This document shows positions 50,798 through 57,462 of a stretch of DNA of 57,462 bases, one piece after another. Position 1 is the stretch's first letter. Each line of letters begins with the position of its first letter. The stretch is taken from the NCBI RefSeq assembly GCF_001293465.1, contig NZ_JSYZ01000025.1, positions 26,152-83,613 of the forward strand, given 5' to 3'. The notes beneath the pieces were generated by a model, which was not told the origin of the DNA, did not search any database, and saw nothing but the letters and a program-made list of their open reading frames with translations. The DNA is from Pseudomonas asplenii (GTDB lineage: Bacteria; Pseudomonadota; Gammaproteobacteria; Pseudomonadales; Pseudomonadaceae). The position numbers and the translations under genes are program-made.

Positions 50798-51700
50798 TTA
50801 TTTCTCAAAATTCAGGTAACGGGATCTTTCTTCCAACAGGATATCGAACAGCGCCTGGGCCGCCGTGGACAACTCATGGCCCGGTTTGGTCAACACGCCG
50901 ATGGCCCGCTCGACCACCGGCCCATGCAGGGTGAGGCAACGCGCACCCAGCTCGCGCATCTGCCCGACACACAGCGCCGGCACCGCGCTCACGCCTAGGC
51001 CACTGGCGACCATGCGCCCCACCGTCGCCAGTTGATGGCTCTCGAACTCCACCGGCAAGGTCATGCCCCGGGCATGCAGGTGCTCCTCGAGCATCACCCG
51101 CACATTCGACGGGCGCTGCAAGGTGATGAAGGGCTCACGCAGCAAGGTGTCCCAATCGATCTCGGCCGCGTCGGCCAGCGGCGAATCCGCCGGCACCACG
51201 GCCACGAAGCGATCGATGTACAGCGGCGTAAAGCGTAGCGACGAGTTCTGCAGCGGCTCGAAGGCCACGCCCAACTCCACCTGGCGATCGCCGACCATCT
51301 CCAGTACCTGCTCGTTGATCACATCGTTCACCGCCACGTTGACCTGCGGGTAGCGCGCGCGAAAGGTCTTGAGGATCGGCGGCAGCAGGTTGCCGGCGAA
51401 CGACGGCATCGCCGCCAGGGTCACCCGGCCGCGCTGCAGGGTGAAACGTTGGCGTAATTCATCCTCGGCATTGTCCCAGTCGGCGATCAGGCGCCGGGCC
51501 AGCGGCACCAGCGCCTCGCCCTCGGGAGTCAGGGCGACGTTGCGGGTGTTGCGACTGAACAGGCGCCCGCCCAGCCCTTCCTCCAACGCCTTGATGGTCA
51601 GGCTCAGGGCCGATTGCGAGAGGAACAGCCGTTCACCGGCCACGGCGAAACTCAGGCTCTGGGCAACGGCGAGAAACGCCCTAAGCTGTTTGACGGTCAT
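50798..51700 (-). CDS. dhcR: LysR-family regulator divergent from the CoA-transferase operon (DhcR-like)
   Basis: The 300-residue protein has the LysR HTH at the N-terminus (VKQLRAFLAVAQSLSFAVAG, LFLSQSALSLTIKALEEG) and an effector domain. It is divergent from a CoA-transferase A/B pair and thiolase, the same order as dhcR-dhcAB-atoB in P. aeruginosa, where DhcR activates dehydrocarnitine degradation. The palindrome at 51729 lies between them. The name is given by context. Confidence 0.78.
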   Translation of the reverse strand: MTVKQLRAFLAVAQSLSFAVAGERLFLSQSALSLTIKALEEGLGGRLFSRNTRNVALTPEGEALVPLARRLIADWDNAEDELRQRFTLQRGRVTLAAMPSFAGNLLPPILKTFRARYPQVNVAVNDVINEQVLEMVGDRQVELGVAFEPLQNSSLRFTPLYIDRFVAVVPADSPLADAAEIDWDTLLREPFITLQRPSNVRVMLEEHLHARGMTLPVEFESHQLATVGRMVASGLGVSAVPALCVGQMRELGARCLTLHGPVVERAIGVLTKPGHELSTAAQALFDILLEERSRYLNFEK

Positions 51701-51728
51701 CGGAATTTTCTCATGGCAGCGGGCATTT

Positions 51729-51744
51729 ATTGAGTTTTCTCAAT
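51729..51744. promoter_or_regulatory. LysR-type operator palindrome
   Basis: ATTGAG, four T, CTCAAT is a perfect palindrome of LysR-box type lying 29-44 bases before the divergent LysR start, 100-115 before the CoA-transferase start. It is the likely binding site of the LysR regulator. Confidence 0.6.
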
Positions 51745-51843
51745 CAATCAAACCTAAAAATCAACTTAACAAATATATTTCCCGGAGCAACACTCTGTCC
51801 AAAGGTCGTGAAGGCCAACGAACAACAAAAGAGGATCATGCAG

Positions 51844-52542
51844 ATGGCAGGTTTCGATAAACGCGTGGCGTCCTACGAGGAGGCCCTCGCCGGCCTCGAA
51901 GACGGCATGACCGTACTCTCCGGCGGCTTCGGCCTGTGTGGCATCCCGGAAAACCTGATCGCCGAGATCAAGCGCCGTGGCACCCGCGACCTCACCGTGG
52001 TTTCCAACAACTGCGGCGTCGATGGTTTCGGCCTCGGCGTGCTGCTCGAAGACCGGCAGATCCGCAAGGTGGTGGCCTCCTACGTCGGCGAGAACGCCCT
52101 GTTCGAGAAGCAACTGCTCAGCGGGGAAATCGAAGTGGTGCTGACCCCGCAAGGTACCCTGGCCGAGAAGATGCGCGCCGGCGGGGCTGGCATTCCGGCC
52201 TTTTTCACCGCCACCGGCGTCGGCACCCCCGTGGCCGAGGGCAAGGAAACCCGTGAATTCAACGGCCGCCCGTACCTGATGGAAGAATCCATCACCGGCG
52301 ACTTCGCCATCGTCAAGGGCTGGAAAGCCGACCATTTCGGCAACGTCATCTATCGCCATACCGCACAGAACTTCAACCCGCTGGCGGCCACCGCCGGCCG
52401 GATCACCGTGGTCGAAGTCGAGGAAATCGTCGAACCGGGCGAACTGGACCCGGCGCAGATCCATACCCCGGGCATCTACGTCGACCGGATCATCTGCGGC
52501 ACGTTCGAGAAGCGCATCGAACAGCGCACCGTGCGCAAGTAA
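51844..52542 (+). CDS. dhcA: 3-oxoacid/dehydrocarnitine CoA-transferase subunit A
   Basis: The 232-residue protein has the CoA-transferase family I alpha pattern: DGMTVLSGGFGLCGIPENLI, VSNNCGVDGFGLGVLLED and LTPQGTLAEKMRAGGAGIPA. It forms a heterodimer with the next gene product. ATG at 51844 is chosen because GAGGA lies 8 bases upstream; ATG at 51838 is too close. The dhcA assignment rests on synteny; ScoA or AtoD-like acetoacetate transfer is the alternative. Confidence 0.85.
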   Translation: MAGFDKRVASYEEALAGLEDGMTVLSGGFGLCGIPENLIAEIKRRGTRDLTVVSNNCGVDGFGLGVLLEDRQIRKVVASYVGENALFEKQLLSGEIEVVLTPQGTLAEKMRAGGAGIPAFFTATGVGTPVAEGKETREFNGRPYLMEESITGDFAIVKGWKADHFGNVIYRHTAQNFNPLAATAGRITVVEVEEIVEPGELDPAQIHTPGIYVDRIICGTFEKRIEQRTVRK

Positions 52543-52576
52543 TCCCCGGCCCCCTCGACTTACGGAGAACAAGAAC

Positions 52577-53236
52577 ATGGCACTTTCCCGCGAACAAATG
52601 GCCCAGCGCGTCGCCCGCGAGCTGCAGGACGGCTTCTACGTCAACCTCGGCATCGGCATCCCGACCCTGGTCGCCAACTACATCCCGGCCGGCATGGAAG
52701 TCATGCTGCAATCGGAAAACGGCCTGCTCGGCATGGGCGCCTTCCCCACCGAAGACGCGGTCGACGCCGACATGATCAACGCCGGCAAGCAGACCGTCAC
52801 CGCCCGTATCGGCGCGTCGATCTTCTCCTCCGCCGAATCCTTCGCGATGATCCGCGGCGGCCACATCGACCTGACCGTACTCGGCGCCTTCGAGGTCGAC
52901 GTGCAGGGCAACATCGCCTCCTGGATGATCCCCGGCAAGCTGGTCAAGGGCATGGGCGGCGCCATGGACCTGGTGGCGGGAGCCGAGAACATCATCGTCA
53001 CCATGACCCATGCCTCCAAGGATGGCGAATCGAAGCTCCTGTCCAAATGCAGCCTGCCGCTGACCGGTGCCAATTGCATCAAGCGCGTGCTGACGGACCT
53101 GGCCTACCTGGAAATCGAAAATGGCGCTTTTGTCCTCAAGGAACGCGCTCCTGGCGTCAGCGTCGAAGAGATTGTCAGCAAGACCGCGGGTAAACTGATC
53201 GTTCCCGACCATGTGCCTGAAATGCAGTTTTCCTGA
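52577..53236 (+). CDS. dhcB: 3-oxoacid/dehydrocarnitine CoA-transferase subunit B
   Basis: The 219-residue beta subunit carries the catalytic Glu in MLQSENGLLGMG (about residue 51). Further motifs are DGFYVNLGIGIPTLVANYI and MIRGGHIDLTVLGAFEVDVQ. The Glu forms the thioester intermediate. It lies 34 bases after the A gene and its stop overlaps the first in-frame ATG of the thiolase gene. Confidence 0.87.
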   Translation: MALSREQMAQRVARELQDGFYVNLGIGIPTLVANYIPAGMEVMLQSENGLLGMGAFPTEDAVDADMINAGKQTVTARIGASIFSSAESFAMIRGGHIDLTVLGAFEVDVQGNIASWMIPGKLVKGMGGAMDLVAGAENIIVTMTHASKDGESKLLSKCSLPLTGANCIKRVLTDLAYLEIENGAFVLKERAPGVSVEEIVSKTAGKLIVPDHVPEMQFS

Positions 53237-53250
53237 TGAGGAATGAAGCG

Positions 53251-54429
53251 ATGCAAGACGTAGTGATTGTTGCCGCCACCCGTACGGCGATCGGCAGCTT
53301 CCAGGGTGCGCTGGCCAACGTCAGCGCGGTGGATCTCGGTGCGGCGGTGATCCGCCAGTTGCTGAGCCAGACCGGCCTGGACGGTGCGCAGGTCGATGAA
53401 GTGATCATGGGCCAGGTGCTCACCGCCGGTGCCGGCCAGAACCCGGCGCGCCAGGCCGCGATCAAGGCCGGCCTGCCCCACGCCGTGCCGGCCATGACTC
53501 TGAACAAGGTCTGCGGTTCGGGCCTCAAGGCCCTGCACCTGGGCGCCCAGGCTATCCGCTGCGGCGATGCCGAGGTGATCATCGCCGGAGGCCAGGAAAA
53601 CATGAGCCTGTCCAACTACGTGCTGCCCGGTGCCCGCACCGGCCTGCGCATGGGCCATAGCCAGATGATCGACACCATGATCAGCGACGGGCTGTGGGAC
53701 GCGTTCAACGACTACCACATGGGCATCACCGCCGAGAACCTGGTGGCCAAGTACGACATCAGCCGTGAAGCCCAGGATGCCTTCGCCGCCGCCTCGCAGC
53801 AGAAGGCCGTGGCCGCCATCGAGGCCGGGCGTTTCGTCGACGAGATCACGCCGATCCTGATTCCCCAGCGCAAGGGCGACCCTCTGGCATTCGCCACCGA
53901 CGAACAGCCACGCGCCGGCACCACGGCCGAGGCGCTGGCCAAACTCAAGCCGGCGTTCAAGAAGGACGGCACGGTGACCGCGGGCAACGCCTCGTCGCTG
54001 AACGACGGTGCCGCCGCGGTGATCCTGATGAGCGCCGCCAAGGCCAAGGCCCTGGGCCTGCCGGTGCTGGCGAAGATCGCCGGTTATGCCAACGCGGGTG
54101 TCGACCCGGCGATCATGGGCATCGGCCCGGTCAGCGCGACCAGGCGCTGCCTGGAAAAGGCCGGCTGGAGCCTGGAGCAACTGGACCTGATCGAAGCCAA
54201 CGAGGCCTTCGCCGCCCAGTCGCTGTCGGTGGGCCAGGAACTGGGTTGGGACGCCAGCAAGGTCAACGTCAATGGTGGCGCCATTGCATTGGGCCATCCG
54301 ATCGGCGCCTCGGGTTGCCGGGTGCTGGTGACCCTGCTGCACGAAATGATCAAGCGTGATGCGAAAAAAGGCCTGGCGACCCTGTGCATCGGCGGTGGCC
54401 AGGGCGTGGCGCTGGCGATCGAGCGTTAA
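53251..54429 (+). CDS. atoB: acetyl-CoA acetyltransferase (thiolase)
   Basis: The 392-residue enzyme has the thiolase catalytic residues: C88 in LNKVCGSGLKAL, the His in NGGAIALGHPIGASGCRV and the Cys in ATLCIGGGQGVALAIE. It splits acetoacetyl-CoA, the product of the CoA transfer. ATG at 53251 is preferred over 53236 because GAGGAATGAAGC precedes it and the family begins with a QDVVIVAATRTAIG-like sequence. A REP element follows the stop. Confidence 0.92.
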   Translation: MQDVVIVAATRTAIGSFQGALANVSAVDLGAAVIRQLLSQTGLDGAQVDEVIMGQVLTAGAGQNPARQAAIKAGLPHAVPAMTLNKVCGSGLKALHLGAQAIRCGDAEVIIAGGQENMSLSNYVLPGARTGLRMGHSQMIDTMISDGLWDAFNDYHMGITAENLVAKYDISREAQDAFAAASQQKAVAAIEAGRFVDEITPILIPQRKGDPLAFATDEQPRAGTTAEALAKLKPAFKKDGTVTAGNASSLNDGAAAVILMSAAKAKALGLPVLAKIAGYANAGVDPAIMGIGPVSATRRCLEKAGWSLEQLDLIEANEAFAAQSLSVGQELGWDASKVNVNGGAIALGHPIGASGCRVLVTLLHEMIKRDAKKGLATLCIGGGQGVALAIER

Positions 54430-54439
54430 AAAAGGCCCC

Positions 54440-54460
54440 TTCGCGGGCAAGCCCGGCTCC
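54440..54460. repeat. single REP element
   Basis: TTCGCGGGCAAGCCCGGCTCC-type sequence identical to the other REP copies, 10 bases after the thiolase stop. A shorter GGGAGCCGGCTGCC lies at about 54488 and may be a partial second copy. Confidence 0.8.
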
Positions 54461-54562
54461 TGCACAATGGATGTCCGATCCTTCTGATGGGAGCCGGCTG
54501 CCACCGCAGAACGAGTGCTATCCTCGACTCATGTTTCCATGCCTGTCGAGGCCAGCCCCCGC

Positions 54563-55321
54563 ATGATTCTCGTCCTGCTGCCCCACTGCGACTACGACCC
54601 CACCGAAAGCAGCGTGCCCTGGCAGTATCTGCAGCGTGCCGGCATCGAAATCCGTTTCGCCACCCCCGAAGGCACCGTCGCCCATGCCGACCCGCGCCTG
54701 GTGGAACACGGCTTCGGCCCACTCAATCCGCTGCTGATGACCCGCAGGCCCGACCTGGACAGCTATCGGGCTATGCTTGCCGACCCGCACTTCCAGCATC
54801 CCCTGGCCTACGCCGATGTCGACCCAACGCAATTCGACGGCCTGCTGGTCCCTGGCGGCCACGCCGATGGCATGCGCAGCCTGCTGGACTCCGAGGCGGC
54901 GAAACGGATCGCCCTGCACTTCTTCAAGACCGGCAAACCGATCGCCTCGGTCTGCCACGGCCCGCTGCTGTTCGCCCGTACCCTCGACCCCGACACGGGC
55001 CGCTCGGTGCTGTACGGACGCAAGGTCACCGGCCTGCTGTCGATGACCATGGAATTGGCCGCCTGGCTGATTACCGCGCCGTGGCTCGGTCGCTACTACC
55101 GCACCTACCCGCAGACCGTCGAAGCCGAGATCAAGACCGTGCTCGCCAGCCCCGGGGACTTCATCAGCGGGCCACCGGCGCTGCTGCGTGACTCGGCCAG
55201 TAAACCCGGACGCGGCTTCACCGTCCGCGACGGCAACCTGCTGACCGCGCGGTGGCCCGGCGACTGCCATCGCCTCGCCACCGAATGGCTGAAGATGATC
55301 AAGGAAGCGCGCAACGCCTGA
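54563..55321 (+). CDS. DJ-1/PfpI-family type 1 glutamine amidotransferase-like protein
   Basis: The 252-residue protein has the DJ-1/PfpI fold, with the nucleophile-elbow Cys in PIASVCHGPLLFAR and the acidic/Gly motif DGLLVPGGHADGMRSLLDSE. Members act as chaperone/glyoxalase or unknown hydrolases. ATG at 54563 (residues ILVLLPHCDYDPTESS follow) is used because the fold starts there; ATG at 54515 or 54539 would add a short N-terminal tail. Confidence 0.82.
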   Translation: MILVLLPHCDYDPTESSVPWQYLQRAGIEIRFATPEGTVAHADPRLVEHGFGPLNPLLMTRRPDLDSYRAMLADPHFQHPLAYADVDPTQFDGLLVPGGHADGMRSLLDSEAAKRIALHFFKTGKPIASVCHGPLLFARTLDPDTGRSVLYGRKVTGLLSMTMELAAWLITAPWLGRYYRTYPQTVEAEIKTVLASPGDFISGPPALLRDSASKPGRGFTVRDGNLLTARWPGDCHRLATEWLKMIKEARNA

Positions 55322-55378
55322 GCCGAATTAACCGCCCTGGCTGTTCAAGGTTGAAACGGCTACAGGCAACCGTGACAC

Positions 55379-55810
55379 TCAAGCCCTGCCCGGCTGCCGG
55401 GTGAGCATTACCTCCAGCTCGACCGTGTGCACGAAGCACAGCTTGTTGCCTTCCGGGTCGCGGCAGTAGGCGCCGTAGTAATCGGCCGCATAGTGGGGCC
55501 GCAGGCCCGGCGCGCCCTCGTCCCTTGCGCCCAGGGCCAGGGCACGGTCCCAGGCCGCCTGCACCGCCGCCCGGGACGGTGCGGCGAAGCTCACCTGCAC
55601 ACCGTTGCCCCAGGTCGCCGGCAGGCCGTTGAACGGCTCCTGCACGAAAAAGTGCGGCCAGTCCCAACCCGGCAACCGCCAGCCGGCGCCCGGCGGGCCG
55701 CCATCCTGCTCATCGGCCATGCGCACCAGGCCGAGTTCGGCCAGTACAGCTTCGTAGAAGGCAATCATGCGCGGCAGGTCCCGCGCGCCGAGCTGGATAT
55801 GACTGAACAT
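55379..55810 (-). CDS. VOC-family (glyoxalase fold) protein
   Basis: The 143-residue protein starts FSHIQLGARDLPRMIAFYEA, the typical VOC first strand-helix, and ends with AADYYGAYCRDPEGNKLCFV. The metal-site candidates are the N-terminal His and a Glu in the C-terminal EGNKLCF part. No enzymatic role can be named. It lies 30 bases after the AhpD-like gene on the same strand and may be co-transcribed with it. Confidence 0.85.
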   Translation of the reverse strand: MFSHIQLGARDLPRMIAFYEAVLAELGLVRMADEQDGGPPGAGWRLPGWDWPHFFVQEPFNGLPATWGNGVQVSFAAPSRAAVQAAWDRALALGARDEGAPGLRPHYAADYYGAYCRDPEGNKLCFVHTVELEVMLTRQPGRA

Positions 55811-55840
55811 GGGAATCCTCCCTGATGAATGGCAGGTCGC

Positions 55841-56239
55841 TCAGTCGAGCCTGAAGGCGTCGTCCAGCGGAATGCGATAACCGTTGGCCAGCCGGTTGGT
55901 TTCGTTGGCCATGCCGACCACCGCCTGCAGTTCGCCGAACATCGCGTCGGTCATCCCCGCCTTGCGCGCCGCCGCGGTGTGGGAGGCGATGCAGTACGGG
56001 CAGTTGTTGGTGACGCTGACGGCGACATAGATCAGTTCCTTGGTCAGCGGGTCCAGGGCGCCGGGGGCCATGATCTCCTTGAGGCTGTCCCAGGTGCGGC
56101 GCAGGGTCGGCGGATGCGCGGCCAGGCACTTCCAGAAATTGTTGACCTGCTCGACCTTGCGGGTCTGCATGATGTCATCGTAAACCGCGCGTACTTCGGG
56201 GCTGGCGTCTTCGTATTCGGTCAGGTGCTGGGACGACAT
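55841..56239 (-). CDS. AhpD-like carboxymuconolactone decarboxylase-family protein with CxxC
   Basis: The 132-residue protein has the AhpD-type redox motif VTNNCPYCIASHTAAARKAG (CxxC followed by His). This suggests peroxidase or other thiol redox activity, in contrast to the CMD protein at 43615. ATG at 56237-56239 is chosen because GAGGAAG stands just upstream; a longer start at 56269 is less likely. It is probably linked to the VOC gene after it. Confidence 0.86.
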   Translation of the reverse strand: MSSQHLTEYEDASPEVRAVYDDIMQTRKVEQVNNFWKCLAAHPPTLRRTWDSLKEIMAPGALDPLTKELIYVAVSVTNNCPYCIASHTAAARKAGMTDAMFGELQAVVGMANETNRLANGYRIPLDDAFRLD

Positions 56240-56284
56240 GGAGCTTCCTCGCAATGAATGGATTAGCACGTCAAGGCGCCTACG

Positions 56285-57295
56285 TTACGCCTTCTGCCCG
56301 CGCAGACGAAAGCTCCCCGGACTCTCCCCCGTCCATTGCTTGAAGGCCCGGTGGAACGCACTCGGCTCGCGAAAGCCGACTTCCAGGGCGATCTCGGCAA
56401 TGCTCGTGCGGGTGCTGCGCAGGCGCTCGAAGGCGATGGCGCGACGGACTTCGTCCTTGATCTCCTGGTAGGAAAACCCCTCACGCTGCAAGGCCCGGCG
56501 CAGGCTGGCCAGGTGAATGCCGAATTCGTCGGCCAGTTGCTCCAGGGTCGGCCAATGATCGTAGCCGCACGAACGCAGGCGCTGGTGCACCCGGGCACTG
56601 AAGCCCTCGCGATTGCGAAACCGGATGAACACCGACTGCGGCGCATCGCGCAGGAACCCATAGAGCGACTTGCGGTCGGCCAGCACCGGCAGCCGCAGGT
56701 ACTCGCGCTCGAACTCGATTTCGGTGACCGCCGCGTCGAACTCGACATAGGCGCCCCACAGCAGGTGCTCGTCGCCATGGGGTGCCCGGGCATAGGCGAA
56801 GCGTGCCCGACTGATGGGAATCCGCCGGCCGGCCAGCCAGCACATCAGGCCGACGATCAGGATCAGGAAGGTTTCGGTAACCACCGCCTGCAGGTACGGG
56901 TCGCGGGCATCCGTGGTCATCACCACGGCGACCCGCTTGCCGCGCGCCTGCACCTGGGCCTGGATGTCGCGCAGGAACAGCGCGAAATACTCCAGCGACA
57001 GGCCCAGTGCCTTGCCTACCGTCGGTGCCTGGATCAGGCCGCGGCAGATCAGGGCAAAGCTGCCGACGGGCATGCCGTGGGAGTCGAAGCCGAAGAACTC
57101 ATCGCCCAGCTCGCGGATCACCGCCAACCACAACTGGGCCAATTGCCGGGGAGCCACCCGCTCGCCCAGTTCCTCCACCGAGCGCTCGCTGAAACCGGCA
57201 CCCTGCAGCAACTCGGCGACCCGTTGCGGGTTGTCGAGAAAGCGCGTCAGCAGGGCCTTGACGAAGTACGACGACACCGAATGTTTTTCTTTCAT
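56285..57295 (-). CDS. AraC-family regulator with Arabinose_bd/OruR-like N-terminal domain
   Basis: The 336-residue protein has an N-terminal AraC_N type domain (about residues 20-200: ERVAPRQLAQLWLAVIRELG, FFGFDSHGMPVGSFALICRG) and a C-terminal HTH (about 235-335: LADEFGIHLASLRRALQREG, IALEVGFREPSAFHRAFKQW, TGESPGSFRLRG). It lies upstream of the AhpD/VOC pair on the same strand, 45 bases away, and is likely their regulator. The region after its start (57296-57423) is the upstream sequence of this gene and the right inverted repeat. Confidence 0.86.
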   Translation of the reverse strand: MKEKHSVSSYFVKALLTRFLDNPQRVAELLQGAGFSERSVEELGERVAPRQLAQLWLAVIRELGDEFFGFDSHGMPVGSFALICRGLIQAPTVGKALGLSLEYFALFLRDIQAQVQARGKRVAVVMTTDARDPYLQAVVTETFLILIVGLMCWLAGRRIPISRARFAYARAPHGDEHLLWGAYVEFDAAVTEIEFEREYLRLPVLADRKSLYGFLRDAPQSVFIRFRNREGFSARVHQRLRSCGYDHWPTLEQLADEFGIHLASLRRALQREGFSYQEIKDEVRRAIAFERLRSTRTSIAEIALEVGFREPSAFHRAFKQWTGESPGSFRLRGQKA

Positions 57296-57423
57296 GAATC
57301 CCAGGCTGCGTATGGCAAAAAAGAACAGATTTACTGAGCGGTTTCGGCATAGGCCGAACCGATGTGCGGTCCTAGACTGGGCGACCAGATAGGTCCTGCT
57401 TCAGATAGGGCGCCCGAGACGGG

Positions 57424-57461
57424 CTAGGCTATGTACGAAATCGCTTGAAACTTGGTTATGC
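57424..57461. repeat. 38-bp inverted repeat, right copy
   Basis: This is the exact reverse complement of 31-68. It begins CTAGGCTATG and ends CTTGGTTATGC. It stands about 128 bases upstream of the AraC gene, after the TTCGGC/GCCGAA hairpin near 57342-57357. The sequences just inside and outside differ from the left copy. Confidence 0.9.
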
Positions 57462-57462
57462 G

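Noticed and set aside
31..57461. A complete Tn3-type transposon spanning the window
   Set aside because: The 38-bp length fits, but the ends are not GGGG-type, there is no transposase, resolvase or passenger resistance set, and a 5-bp target duplication is excluded by the one flanking base visible on the right (57462 is G, base 26 is A).
1..57462. tRNA, rRNA, CRISPR array, prophage or secretion genes
   Set aside because: No cloverleaf sequences, no regularly spaced repeats and no phage or secretion protein families were recognised on either strand.

Overview
The window is about 57.5 kb of GC-rich, densely packed bacterial DNA that looks like chromosome from a Pseudomonas, most likely of the fluorescens group. 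The grounds are the gene families (periplasmic-type Mqo, a P. aeruginosa-like hydroxyproline locus, a dhcR-dhcAB-atoB-like locus), the codon bias, and dispersed REP elements with the core GGAGCCGGGCTTGCCCGCGAA-type palindrome. No rRNA, tRNA, CRISPR array, prophage or transposase gene was found. A perfect 38-bp sequence stands in inverted orientation at both ends (31-68 and 57424-57461).

Layout, left to right. (1) 1-620: an AT-richer stretch with two doubtful small ORFs. (2) 623-6651: a LysR regulator divergent from an AbrB-family transporter, then a Fur-box-preceded FbpABC-type ferric iron importer. (3) 6648-9550: an orphan HypX/HoxX homologue (carbon monoxide-forming hydrogenase maturation enzyme) without hydrogenase genes nearby, behind an AraC/GATase-like regulator. 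(4) 9739-11340: a DUF1460 periplasmic hydrolase and an overlapping DUF4160/DUF2442 pair.

(5) 11464-23766 is the largest coherent system: hydroxyproline catabolism. A GntR/FCD regulator and a PAS-AraC regulator surround a Cys/Cys 4-hydroxyproline epimerase, a three-subunit HcnABC-like D-hydroxyproline dehydrogenase, a polar amino acid ABC transporter whose operon contains aconitase X (cis-3-hydroxyproline dehydratase family), a second proline-racemase-family protein with a Ser/Cys dyad, and a DapA-family deaminase. Three GTATAC palindromes, upstream of the GntR gene, the transporter operon and the deaminase, define a probable local regulon. The final semialdehyde dehydrogenase and a pyrroline-2-carboxylate reductase are not in the window.

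(6) 23933-26037: an RcnB-like small protein and malate:quinone oxidoreductase. (7) 26693-33359: a LacI regulator, an iron/thiamine-type ABC importer and a GpdQ-like phosphodiesterase in one tight operon, followed by an AraC regulator; the predicted substrate is a phosphodiester. (8) 33396-37869: an APC permease, a VOC protein and an arsRBC arsenic-resistance operon. (9) 37947-44184: two divergent operons controlled by an RpiR regulator: amino acid ABC transporter plus C45-family acylase on one side, class III aminotransferase plus carboxymuconolactone-decarboxylase-family protein on the other; this looks like an uncharacterised uptake, deacylation and transamination pathway. (10) 44691-50728: small, mostly hypothetical or housekeeping genes, including GcvA-like LysR, TauE, GFA, methyltransferase and DUF4174. 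(11) 50798-54429: a dhcR/dhcA/dhcB/atoB-like CoA-transferase and thiolase locus. (12) 54563-57295: DJ-1/PfpI, VOC, AhpD-like and AraC genes.

All functional assignments come from reading translated sequence and motifs by eye; no database search was run.
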